From Sporolactobacillus nakayamae (GTDB lineage: Bacteria > Bacillota > Bacilli > Bacillales > Sporolactobacillaceae), in the NCBI RefSeq assembly GCF_900113325.1, contig NZ_FOOY01000030.1:1-33196 (forward strand): a DNA stretch of 33,196 nt. The letters are read 5' to 3'. Under the pieces are notes generated by a model. The model worked only from the letters and a program-made list of their open reading frames with translations. It was not told the DNA's origin and did no database searches. Both the position numbers and the translations under genes were made by a program. Position 1 is the first letter of the stretch; each line of letters begins with the position of its first letter. Shown piece after piece: positions 1 to 7,301 of this stretch.

Positions 1-124
1 CCTGGGCCTGAAGGACCTGATTGAGTATCGATTCCAAAAGAGCCTTGACACCCGATTCGTGAGTATTGCCAAAAAATAATTGATGCAGAATCTTTTCATC
101 TAGAGTAATCTGTAATTGAGCCAA
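1..124 (-). CDS. IS256-family (mutator-type) transposase, N-terminal fragment cut by window edge
   Basis: This is the first 41 codons of a DDE transposase that continues beyond the left edge. The visible N-terminus starts LAQLQITLDEKILHQLFFGN and continues into a segment ending NQVLQAQ. I recognise this as the N-terminal segment of IS256/mutator-type transposases, which precedes the 'GYRNG' region. The start is taken as TTG at 122-124. An AGGAG-type ribosome site lies about 10 bases upstream on the minus strand, and no ATG occurs in frame before a stop. It implies that an insertion sequence occupies the left flank, with its upstream terminal repeat somewhere in about 130-300. Confidence rests on protein resemblance only, and the catalytic DDE region is outside the window. 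Confidence 0.72.
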   Translation of the reverse strand, partial: MAQLQITLDEKILHQLFFGNTHESGVKALLESILNQVLQAQ

Positions 125-238
125 CCTTTTATCTCTCCTTGAATATGGTTTTGGTCAACTCTATTCTAACTGAGATAATGGGCTATGGCTCATTTTCTAT
201 GATGAAAATGGAAGATTCAGAGGGAGACGAGTGTCCGA

Positions 239-278
239 GTGTTTTCTTGGAGGGGGCCGGCCCCCTCCAAGAAAACAC
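239..278. repeat. Perfect 40-bp palindrome (20-bp arms)
   Basis: Arm 239-258 (gtgttttcttggagggggcc) is followed directly by its exact reverse complement at 259-278, so the centre is GGCCGGCC with no loop spacer. As RNA this would be an exceptionally stable hairpin. Neither side has a T-tract, so it is not a standard intrinsic terminator. It lies just upstream of the IS256-type transposase start and may be part of that element's end, a read-through barrier, or two abutted inverted ends of some element. Confidence 0.9.
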
Positions 279-332
279 CTTTCTCAATCCGACAACTGCT
301 CCATATCAACTATCCCTTTTACACAATTATAC

Positions 333-453
333 TGGCTCAACTATGGTTCGGTTCAACTTCGGGGATTGGGTTCAACTTCTCCTCTCTTGGGTTCGACTTT
401 GATCGTGTTCGGTTCAACTTTTCCCTCGTTGAACTTCAATATTCGGGTCAACT
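333..453 (+). repeat. Helically phased GGTTCAACTT direct repeats
   Basis: GGTTCAACTT occurs exactly at 350-359, 369-378 and 411-420, and as GGTTCGACTT at 390-399. The starts are 19, 21 and 21 bp apart, about two helical turns. Degenerate copies flank the set at 333-342 (TGGCTCAACT) and 445-453 (GGGTCAACT), and a related GTTGAACTT lies at 428-436. Spacers are unrelated to one another. The array could be a protein-binding array or a dispersed intergenic repeat. No gene is visible within it. Confidence 0.7.
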
Positions 454-651
454 CCTTCTCTTATAGGTTTACTGCGCATCTTCCGTCAACTATGCAATGT
501 ATTTTCTTCAATTATAAGCAGTAAAGAACTATTTTTGCCTGCAATCTATGGGCGAACAAAGAAATTATTGCATGAGTAAACCACTTTATTTGTATTTACT
601 AATTTTTTCAACTAATAATTCATCATGGTGATGCCATATAATATCCCTTTC
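454..651. other. AT-rich intergenic stretch without recognisable gene
   Basis: Between the phased repeats and the 3' end of the minus-strand drug exporter I see no coding region with a credible ribosome site, no RNA gene and no insertion-sequence end. It may be flanking DNA of the insertion at the left edge. Confidence 0.5.
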
Positions 652-681
652 AAGTAAACGATATCCTTTACATGTTTACTT
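652..681 (-). terminator. Inverted repeat overlapping the exporter stop codon
   Basis: AAGTAAAC at 652-659 and GTTTACTT at 674-681 form an 8-bp stem around a 14-nt loop, and the stop codon of the exporter (676-678) lies in the stem. There is no clear U-tract downstream on the minus strand. This is a weak candidate for a 3' end structure, not a firm terminator. Confidence 0.3.
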
Positions 682-2094
682 CTGAGATTTCTTGTTTGTT
701 AAGAACAAAGTGGGAATAAGCAACACCAAACTAAGGATCAAGGCTAACATGAAACCATTGTGGTAAGCAGTAGTCATGAGTGGGGTCGTTGGTGCTTTAC
801 CTTGGATTGGCAGGCTGACAACCGTTGCAATGACTGCTGAGCCAAACGCGCCGCCAATATTTTGCATGAGCCGAGTTCCGACACTGGCTTGTGCAATTTC
901 TTGTTTAATCATACCCGTATATGCATCCGTCATCATTGGCAGGGTGACACCACCGATACCCATACCACGAACAAACAAGACGATACTCACAACAATGAGT
1001 GAAGATGTTTCATTGATGAATACAAATGGAATCGTACCAACGATGGCTAATGCTAAACTTACCAAGACAACATGACGTGCGCCCAATTTATCAGTTAGCT
1101 TGCCAATTAATGGGCGGGCAACTAACATACCGACACCTTGCGGAATCAAGATCAATCCGGTGCTCAATACTGAGAAGCCTTTAATGTTTTGAAAAAACAA
1201 AGGTAATAACAACATGGGACCGTTGGTAGCAATCCCTGCAAGAAATAAGCCAATCATGACAGCACTGAAATTTTTTGATTTGAACAAGTGTAATTGGAGA
1301 ATTGCTTGCTCCTTTTTGACAGCAGCATAACTCATGTAGCCGACTAAAATTGCGGCTCCGGCAGCAATATAAGCAATTGTCGTGCTGTTGTTAAATGAAG
1401 AACTTTTTGCTGCTTTAGTAATCCCATAAATCAAGGCTGCAGCAGCGGTGCCCAATAAAATAATACCAATAAAGTCGAATTTAGCTTTTCGGTTCGCGGG
1501 TGTGAAGTGAGGCAGCTTCAAAATCATCAACAGGATAGCAAGGATACCAATTGGAACATTGACGAAGAAAATGTAACGCCATGATAAGAATTGGACAATT
1601 ATGGCTCCAATAACTGGGCCAAGGATTGGACCCAAGATCATTGGGATACCAACGGTCGACATCATACGTCCCATTTGATTTTTTCCAGCAATTTCAACAG
1701 CTAAAGCAGTTACCAATGTCATAATAAAGCCGGCGCCGACACCTTGAATAACTCGGAAAATAATCAATGAATGGATACTCCAGCTGAATCCCGAAGCAAT
1801 CGAAGCAGCTAAGAATAATAGATTGGCACCAATCATTAACCATTTACCGTTGAACCGTTGAACAGCCCAACCGGCAAGCGGCACTGAAATGGCCATAGCT
1901 AACACATAACCTGTAATGACCCATTGAATCAAATCAAGTTCGACACTGAAATCATGACTCAAGTGCTTGATGGCAATGTTGACCGTTGTTGAATCAAGGA
2001 GCGGCATAATCGCTCCAAGTACTAAAATCCAAGCAATGTTCATGATATTCTTTGGAATTGGCTCAAGTTTTAACGCTTTTTCATTCTTCTTCAT
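676..2094 (-). CDS. DHA2-family MFS multidrug efflux transporter (EmrB/QacA-like)
   Basis: This 472-aa protein has the hydrophobic pattern of a 14-TM drug:H+ antiporter. TM1 carries the family's 'PLLDSTTVNIAI' motif near residues 31-42. The motif-C-like 'GPILGPVIGA' follows in TM5 and 'SWRYIFFVNVPIG' after it, all classic DHA2 signatures. Drug export across the cytoplasmic membrane is the established family role; the substrate is unknown. The start is ATG at 2092-2094 with GAGGAGG about 11 bases upstream. It is divergent from the MerR regulator at 2247-3005, and its promoter has the 19-bp spacer that MerR activators act on, so induction by a compound sensed by that regulator is likely. The protein is full length with no lesion. 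Confidence 0.9.
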   Translation of the reverse strand: MKKNEKALKLEPIPKNIMNIAWILVLGAIMPLLDSTTVNIAIKHLSHDFSVELDLIQWVITGYVLAMAISVPLAGWAVQRFNGKWLMIGANLLFLAASIASGFSWSIHSLIIFRVIQGVGAGFIMTLVTALAVEIAGKNQMGRMMSTVGIPMILGPILGPVIGAIIVQFLSWRYIFFVNVPIGILAILLMILKLPHFTPANRKAKFDFIGIILLGTAAAALIYGITKAAKSSSFNNSTTIAYIAAGAAILVGYMSYAAVKKEQAILQLHLFKSKNFSAVMIGLFLAGIATNGPMLLLPLFFQNIKGFSVLSTGLILIPQGVGMLVARPLIGKLTDKLGARHVVLVSLALAIVGTIPFVFINETSSLIVVSIVLFVRGMGIGGVTLPMMTDAYTGMIKQEIAQASVGTRLMQNIGGAFGSAVIATVVSLPIQGKAPTTPLMTTAYHNGFMLALILSLVLLIPTLFLTNKKSQK

Positions 2095-2178
2095 CGTAAA
2101 TAATGCCTCCTCATTATATGCGCCATTTTTGCTGCTCGATTTATTGCTTTAAAAAATGCCGCGTTCACGTATAATGAG

Positions 2179-2209
2179 AATATAAACTGTAACGTTGCGT
2201 TCGAGTCAA
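2179..2209 (-). promoter_or_regulatory. MerR-type promoter (19-bp spacer) for the DHA2 exporter
   Basis: On the minus strand a -35 TTGACT (2204-2209) is separated by exactly 19 bp from a -10 TATATT (2179-2184). The over-long spacer is the hallmark of promoters that MerR-family activators twist into alignment. The spacer holds a partial dyad centred on AACGTT (GNAACGTTNC). The regulator gene starts 38 bp away on the other strand. Confidence 0.65.
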
Positions 2210-2246
2210 GGGCCTTTTGAAAAACTTTGGCAAGGAGGAAAATGTA

Positions 2247-3005
2247 ATGAAAAGCGTCAAAGAAGTGAGTAAACTTTCCGGCGTAAGTCGCCGAACCTTA
2301 CAATATTATGATGAAATTGGATTGTTACCGCCCAGCGCGGTGAAAAAATCGGGTTACCGCCAATATGATGACGAAAGCTTGCGCCGCTTATGGAGCATCC
2401 TCTTTTATAAAGAGCTTGGCATTTCCCTTGACGATATTCGATTGTTGCTTGAAAGTCCAAGAGAAATGGAAAAAGAAATCATGCGGCAGCATAAACATAT
2501 TCTTTTGGAAAAAAAAGCTCAATTAGAAAAGATGATCGTGTCCATTGACCGTATATTAAATGATGAATTTGATCTTTCGATGCTCAGGGATTTTGATCAA
2601 AATAGAATTAAAGCAACAATGAAAACCTACGCAAAGGAAATCCGAGCGTTAATGGAAAGCGGTTTTTTTCTTCCATTGGTGAAAAGCGGCATATTTCCGG
2701 GCAGCATCTCCATTGTGAAAAATGCTTCAAATGTAATGAACACGGATTTTGGTGAACTCGTTTCTCTTAGTGCAGAGGTCATACAAAAATTTCGTGAAGC
2801 CATGATTGATGGGCCAGAGAGTCTGGCGGCAGAAGCAGCGGTTAATGCTTATAGAGAACTGATAAATATAATATGGATTCCCTGTGATGATCAATCCTTT
2901 CGCAAAATCGGACGGGCGTATTTGGTTCACAAAGAAGCGTTGGACCAAAAGTCACCGGGACTTGCAGAGTTTGTATCTAAAGTTATTTTGCATGTGTATC
3001 AGTAA
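2247..3005 (+). CDS. MerR-family transcriptional regulator with TipAS-like C-terminal domain
   Basis: This is a 252-aa regulator. Residues 1-70 form the winged-helix MerR DNA-binding domain, including 'RRTLQYYDEIGLLPP' and 'GYRQYDDESL'. A helical dimerisation segment follows at about 75-120. The C-terminal ~130 residues are all-helical and resemble TipA-type drug-recognition domains rather than metal-sensing MerR tails; no Cys metal-site motif is present. An in-frame ATG at 2217 exists, but the start is placed at 2247 because AAGGAGG lies 8 bases before it. It sits divergent from the DHA2 exporter, whose promoter has a 19-bp spacer. Its likely job is ligand-dependent activation of that exporter and perhaps autoregulation. 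A possible own -10 TATAAT lies at 2170-2175. Confidence 0.85.
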   Translation: MKSVKEVSKLSGVSRRTLQYYDEIGLLPPSAVKKSGYRQYDDESLRRLWSILFYKELGISLDDIRLLLESPREMEKEIMRQHKHILLEKKAQLEKMIVSIDRILNDEFDLSMLRDFDQNRIKATMKTYAKEIRALMESGFFLPLVKSGIFPGSISIVKNASNVMNTDFGELVSLSAEVIQKFREAMIDGPESLAAEAAVNAYRELINIIWIPCDDQSFRKIGRAYLVHKEALDQKSPGLAEFVSKVILHVYQ

Positions 3006-3123
3006 CCATGCAGGGGATGAGTACAGTGATATAGCAGAATCATGCTAAATCAATGGTCCTGTTTTTATCAAGTGCTCTGAGATGGAAATACACAGAAGCA
3101 ATGGGGAAGGGAGATGTCTCTAT

Positions 3124-3309
3124 ATGATCGAAAAAATAGTATGGTGGATCCAATACATAATTAATTTCCTTTTTATGCTCTATTTGGCTAGGTATATTTC
3201 AAACGCATTTTATTCAACTCCAGGATCTTTTCTAATTAGCATTTTCCTAATCGTAGTTTCTATTATTTTGGCCTATCTTTTAACGATAAGGTTTAAAAAC
3301 AATGGTTGA
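3124..3309 (+). CDS. Small two-TM membrane protein, function unknown
   Basis: This 61-aa protein has two hydrophobic stretches (about residues 5-24 and 32-54), a short polar link and a basic tail ending RFKNNG. It would be an integral membrane protein with both ends on the same side. A longer frame starts at 3082, but ATG 3124 is preferred: a GGGAG element sits about 10 bases upstream and the translation begins with the membrane segment. I do not recognise the family. It lies alone between the MerR gene and the EamA gene. The short length makes the call moderate. Confidence 0.5.
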   Translation: MIEKIVWWIQYIINFLFMLYLARYISNAFYSTPGSFLISIFLIVVSIILAYLLTIRFKNNG

Positions 3310-3545
3310 GATTCTACAGGCAGTCTTTTCTTTCAGTTTAGTCCTATTTATTGCCCAGTCCGACATGATTAGCATGCCGACAAAAAACGCTTACTGCTAG
3401 CAATAAATCCACATGGAAACTACAAAGCGTTGTCTATGCAAAATTGAAGCATATAAGTACAAAGGGCAAGCATTGAGTAGACAGAGTTTTTGATAAAATA
3501 TCGCCTTGTGTTTATGATGATCAATAGATCTAGGAGGTGCGTATC
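3310..3545. other. Intergenic region upstream of the EamA transporter
   Basis: No coding feature is seen. Near the 3' end, TTGAGT at about 3475 and TAAAAT at about 3496 could form a weak promoter for the downstream gene, but the spacing (about 15 bp) is poor. The strong ribosome site AGGAGG lies at 3532-3537. Confidence 0.4.
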
Positions 3546-4442
3546 TTGCGGAAATCAACCGCTGTTGTTTTGCTTATTTTTGCGAATCTTTTCTGGGCGG
3601 GTAATTATATCTGCGGTAAATTTGTGATTGGTGAAATGGAACCGATTCAAATCAATTTTTTACGTTGGCTGATCGCGGCGGTTATTCTTTTTCCGCTTGC
3701 GCAGCTCATTGAGAGACCGGATTGGAAAGCTATTTTTAAGGAGTGGAAGCTATTACTCGTTCTTTCCATACTCGGTATCATTGGCTATAATCTTTTACTC
3801 TATGAAGCTCTTTATTTTACGACCTCACTGGACGCAGCTTTAATTAATTCAGTCAATCCGGCCATGATTGCCATCTTTGCAGTATGGTTATTAAAGGAAA
3901 AATTAAGTAAAGTCAATGTTCTAGGTTTGATTGTATCGCTGGTTGGTGTGCTTCTAGTGCTTACCCATGGCAATCTTCTGCATGTGTTTGCGATTGATTA
4001 CAATGCAGGGGATCTCTTCATGCTCGTGGTGATCATTTCATGGACCTTTTATACGCTGCTCAGCAATCGAATTAAAGGCTTACCACCTATCGGAGCAACT
4101 GCTGTTACTGTAGCCCTCAGCGTGTTGGTGATGCTGCCGTTTTTCATGTATTCAAATTTCAACTGGTCATTTACTCCTGCAACGGCCACCGGTATTCTCT
4201 ATCTAGCACTCTTCCCATCTGTGGGTTCACTATTATTCTGGAATATCGGCGTACCTATAGTGGGATCAAGTTACGCCGGCATCTTTCTGAATTTGATTAC
4301 GGTGTTTACCGCGATCCTCAGTATTCTCTTAGGGAATGGAATCAATCTTTTTCAGATCATCGGTGGTCTCGTGGTTGTTCTTGGCGTCTACCTAACCAAT
4401 AAAAAACCGGGTGGAAAATCTGTTCGCCGATTGAATGCGTAA
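3546..4442 (+). CDS. EamA/DMT-family transporter (RhaT-like drug/metabolite exporter)
   Basis: This roughly 298-aa protein has ten predicted TM segments arranged as two EamA repeats (about residues 5-135 and 150-290). The N-terminal 'ANLFWAGNYICGKFVIGEMEPIQ' region and the 'NSVNPAMIAIFAVWLLKEKL' stretch are typical of the drug/metabolite transporter superfamily. It is probably an inner-membrane exporter of amino acids or metabolites; the substrate cannot be read from sequence. The frame is open from GTG 3537, but that codon lies inside the ribosome site AGGAGGTG. TTG 3546, 8 bases after AGGAGG, is the sensible start. A decayed block follows downstream on the opposite strand. The gene itself is intact. 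Confidence 0.85.
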   Translation: MRKSTAVVLLIFANLFWAGNYICGKFVIGEMEPIQINFLRWLIAAVILFPLAQLIERPDWKAIFKEWKLLLVLSILGIIGYNLLLYEALYFTTSLDAALINSVNPAMIAIFAVWLLKEKLSKVNVLGLIVSLVGVLLVLTHGNLLHVFAIDYNAGDLFMLVVIISWTFYTLLSNRIKGLPPIGATAVTVALSVLVMLPFFMYSNFNWSFTPATATGILYLALFPSVGSLLFWNIGVPIVGSSYAGIFLNLITVFTAILSILLGNGINLFQIIGGLVVVLGVYLTNKKPGGKSVRRLNA

Positions 4443-4463
4443 GCCATTGTGACGGTAAGGTAA

Positions 4464-4655
4464 TCAATCCTTAATTCTTGGATAAAGCTGTTGCATCACG
4501 TGCAGAAACCCTTCGACAATTGGCGCGTGATTTTCTTTTTTCCAGGCAAAAGACATTTGATAGGCGTGTTGATTTGTTCCGAAGAGCGGTTTATAGACAA
4601 CATCATCTCGTATGTGTTTTGCTGAATCATTAATTAATGCAATACCTAAACCCGT
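4464..4655 (-). pseudogene. LysR-type regulator, C-terminal remnant
   Basis: About 64 codons remain, ending at a TGA at 4464-4466. The readable part includes '[15 protein letters not shown]', then 'VVYKPLFG' and a tail with 'PIVEGFLHVMQQLYP', which matches the end of LysR-type substrate-binding domains. The winged-helix domain and most of the effector domain are absent. In this frame a stop occurs just upstream of the fusion point. Upstream on the same strand, sequence switches at about 4650-4665 to an isochorismatase-family N-terminus, so one deletion appears to have joined two neighbouring genes out of frame. No function is expected. Confidence 0.72.
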
Positions 4656-4785
4656 TTTTCGAAAATGCGTTCACCAGTTTTGTTGTCTTTTCCACAACTT
4701 GTGCACCTGTGTATGGGGCACGTTGGCTGTTCACAATCCCATTCTGCAGGTCAATAACGACTAAAGCTGTTTTATCTTTATTCAT
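4630..4785 (-). pseudogene. Isochorismatase-family hydrolase, N-terminal remnant
   Basis: It starts at ATG 4783-4785 with GAGGAG about 8 bases upstream, so the original translation start is preserved. The first ~44 residues read as the start of a cysteine-hydrolase fold, with '[13 protein letters not shown]' containing the catalytic Asp of the family (DxQ), followed by '[17 protein letters not shown]'. The frame then enters LysR-derived DNA and stops at 4630-4632, giving 51 aa instead of about 180. The catalytic Lys and Cys are lost. It lies 13 bp downstream of the broken MFS gene on the same strand and was probably co-transcribed with it. Confidence 0.72.
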
Positions 4786-4797
4786 TTTCATCGCTCC

Positions 4798-5986
4798 TCA
4801 TCCTATATGCTGTGCTCGACTAGGCCGCGTGGCGATTTGCCGGTAGACGCGCCAATAAACCCACAAGCCATTCACGAGCAGCAGTGCGGCAGTGACAAAA
4901 AATACTGCACGAATACTTAACCATGCGGCAATCTGGCCGCCAAAAATAGATCCACCGAAAACACCTAAATACATCGCGGACATACTAAAACCAAATACGC
5001 GGCCTGTCAGTGCAGCCGGGGTAATTTTTCGAATCATAATATTCACGGAAGGCATTAACCCGCCGGCAGTAAGCCCGAACAGAAATCGAAGTACGATCAA
5101 TTGCCATGGCGCGGTGACAAAAGCTTGCGGGATAAAAAGCAGGCCTGCCGTAAAAAGCGCAATCACCATGACCTTATGTGCGCCAATCTGATCGGACAGC
5201 TTTCCTAAGCGCGGCGCGGCGATAATATTTGCGAGCCCCGACGCTGAAAAAGCAAGCCCAGACAGCAGTGCGAGATGGCTGCTGTTTGTCAGATGTCCCA
5301 TGAACACCGTCACAATTGGTTCAACGGAATATAAAGCGATGGTTAAGATAAATGCGGTAACAAACAGAGTAACGGTCAACCCTTTTTCCGGAATTTGATT
5401 CCAAATGTCTTTGGCATGACGAACTTTTTTATCGGTTCGCTGGAACGATTCCTTGACGAAGAAAAGCGTGGTAAAAAAGGAAACCATCATCAGTGCACCA
5501 GTCATGAAAAACACATTTTGCAATCCAAAATGCTCACTAAGAAATCCGCCGATGAGCGGACCGAGAAGCGAACCGGCTATGTTGGCGGTCGACAAAGTGC
5601 CCAGCGCCCATCCGGCATGTTCCTGATCCGTTTGCGTAGCGATCAGCGTCGTACAGGCTGTGCTGTAACCGGTGATCACGCCTTGCAGAAGACGAAGCCC
5701 AATCAGTACGGCAACATTGGGGGCAAACCCCATACAGCCGATCACAATTGCCCATAGGCTTTCGCCCAAATTTATCGGCCACCGATCCCCAAATTGGTGA
5801 AAAAATGGCCGATAAAATAAAAGTACTGCCAAAAGCAATGCCGGATAGTTGAGCAATTGCTGCCTCTTGATGAATCCCAAGATGTCTGATGTACAGCGGC
5901 AGCACCGGTGCAATTTGACTCATGCCAATCCCTGTCGCAAACATGCCAAACCAGCATACCACTAAATTTCTTTTCCAAATCGGCAT
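4798..5986 (-). pseudogene. DHA1-type MFS efflux transporter, frameshifted
   Basis: Together the two frames encode a nearly complete 12-TM MFS protein of about 390 aa. The N-terminal part (start ATG 5984-5986, GGAG nine bases upstream) runs through TM1-2 to motif A 'GSVADKFGRKPM' at about 5757. The rest, from 'WAIVIGCMGFAPNV' onward, is in another frame and runs to 4798. The usual short link between motif A and TM3 is missing, so a small deletion or indel, not a single-base slip, is likely near 5750-5765. Translation in the first frame would end early, so an active transporter is not expected. It is downstream of the AraC-type gene, which is also frameshifted. Confidence 0.8.
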
Positions 5987-6075
5987 GATCCGAGTCTCCG
6001 AGATTCAAATATAGGATGAATAATTACACCCAATAGTTTAAACGTAGATTGGCTGCTGATCCATGGTTGATCCTG

Positions 6076-6950
6076 TTATCCATGGACATTTTTGCTGTAA
6101 TAGTCGATTGGACTTATCCCTTCTGATCGTTTAAATAGCCGACTAAAATAAAATTCATCAGCAAAACCAAGCAGATGCGCAACGTCCTTGACCTTGTGAT
6201 CGCCGTCAAGAAGCAGTTCCTTAGCTTTGTCGATTTTCATCTGGTTAAAATAGGCAATAACCGAGTAACCGGTGCTTTCTTTGAAAATCCTAGTCAGGTA
6301 TGTTGAGGACAATTGGACGAGCTCTGCTAACTCTTCTAAAGTAATGTGCTTAGACAGATTTCTTTGCATATAGTCGACAATTCGCTCCACCTTCAGCGAA
6401 CTTGCGAAATTCTGATTTTGTTTCCTGACATTGTCTGCAATGGCTAGGAACAGTTGTTGCAGCAGGGTCCGTGCGGCAAAGGGGTATCCGGGTTTTTTTT
6501 CGTTCCAGCATGTAGTCAAACGTCGAAACGACGCTTCTACCTCGTAGGAATCCATTAATTGTTTTCCCGTTTTCTTCATCAGCTGTTTCATGCCTTCATG
6601 GATTGTCCACTGGTTTTGACTCCATTCCACCTCCGCGCAGCTGAAATGAACCGATAAAAAACCGCCGGGTCCCGCTTCGGGTTCAAATGTATGATGGAGC
6701 CCGGGGCTGATGTAGCAAAGCATGCCTTTTTTTATTGAATAGTGTCGCTTATCAATGGCGATCGTTCCGGAACCGCCGGTAAAAAGAATGAGTTCATGGT
6801 GGGACAATGTACGGTCTATTTTGCGCGGTGGACGCTCCTTATTAGCAAACGATCTACTGTTACAATAATGAATATGGAAAAAAAGTTGGTCGGACAGGAT
6901 GACTTCACCAGCTTTTCGGAGTATTGGATTTCTTTCTTAATCGGATGCAT
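6076..6950 (-). pseudogene. AraC-family regulator with probable -1 frameshift in an A7/T7 tract
   Basis: The C-terminal 243 residues are a clear AraC protein: a cupin-like sensor ('HHELILFTGGSGTI', 'CYISPGLHHTFEPE') and two helix-turn-helix units ('LEELAELVQLSSTYLTRIFK', 'VKDVAHLLGFADEFYFSRLF'). That frame continues upstream with coding-like sequence (...HIHYCNSRSFANKERPPRKI) but has no good start. An ATG at 6948-6950 opens 'MHPIKKEIQYSEKL' in a different frame. One extra base in the A7 run at 6878-6884 would join them into a 291-aa protein, the normal AraC length. The proposed start overlaps the end of yciI by 14 bp. If the shift is not real, the only fallback start is TTG at 6805-6807, which has no good ribosome site. 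Confidence 0.65.
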
Positions 6951-7263
6951 GGGACCGCATCAGAGCGACGCGGTAAGGATAAAGTTCGGCGGTCATGATT
7001 CCGGCTGCAACAGCTGGATCGGTTTGCATGAGTGTTTGTGCTTCTTCGAACGAAGAAGTCTCTAAAATAACAATGCCGAACGTCTTTGCATCCAAACCTT
7101 CTGTTTTTCCGGCGAGGATGAGCATGCCCTTTTTTAGCAGCTCTTGTAATCTCGAAAAGTGCTGTTCAACCACATCATTTTCGCTTTTTGTCCAATTTGC
7201 TTCATCCAATAGAGCAGGAATTAAACGTAACACATAGATATATTGCTTTCGCTTATCCGGCAT
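6937..7263 (-). CDS. YciI/YCII-domain protein
   Basis: This 108-aa single-domain protein has the dimeric alpha/beta ferredoxin-like fold of the YCII family. Features are 'QYIYVLRLIPALLD' as the first strand, a conserved His in 'VVEQHFSRLQELLKKG', and 'FGIVILETSSFEEAQTLMQTDPAV', whose Asp-Pro is the family hallmark. Family members are small enzymes or ligand-binding modules of mostly unknown substrate. The start at 7263 follows GGGAG by about 10 bases. It lies 38 bp downstream of queG on the same strand and its last 14 bases overlap the proposed araC start, so queG-yciI-araC may be one transcript. Confidence 0.8.
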   Translation of the reverse strand: MPDKRKQYIYVLRLIPALLDEANWTKSENDVVEQHFSRLQELLKKGMLILAGKTEGLDAKTFGIVILETSSFEEAQTLMQTDPAVAAGIMTAELYPYRVALMRSHASD

Positions 7264-7301
7264 TGATGATTACTCCCTGTGTTTGATTTCTGTGATGATT
7301 A

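Noticed and set aside
333-453. Possible CRISPR-like array
   Set aside because: Repeat unit is only 10 bp with ~10-bp spacers, unlike CRISPR repeats of 23-47 bp and spacers of 30 or more.
231-524. Three overlapping plus-strand frames over the phased repeats
   Set aside because: No ribosome sites, low complexity and different frames over the same repeats; they come from the repeats, not from genes.
5395-5757. 120-aa plus-strand frame inside the MFS pseudogene
   Set aside because: It lies antisense to the well-conserved MFS sequence and has no ribosome site.
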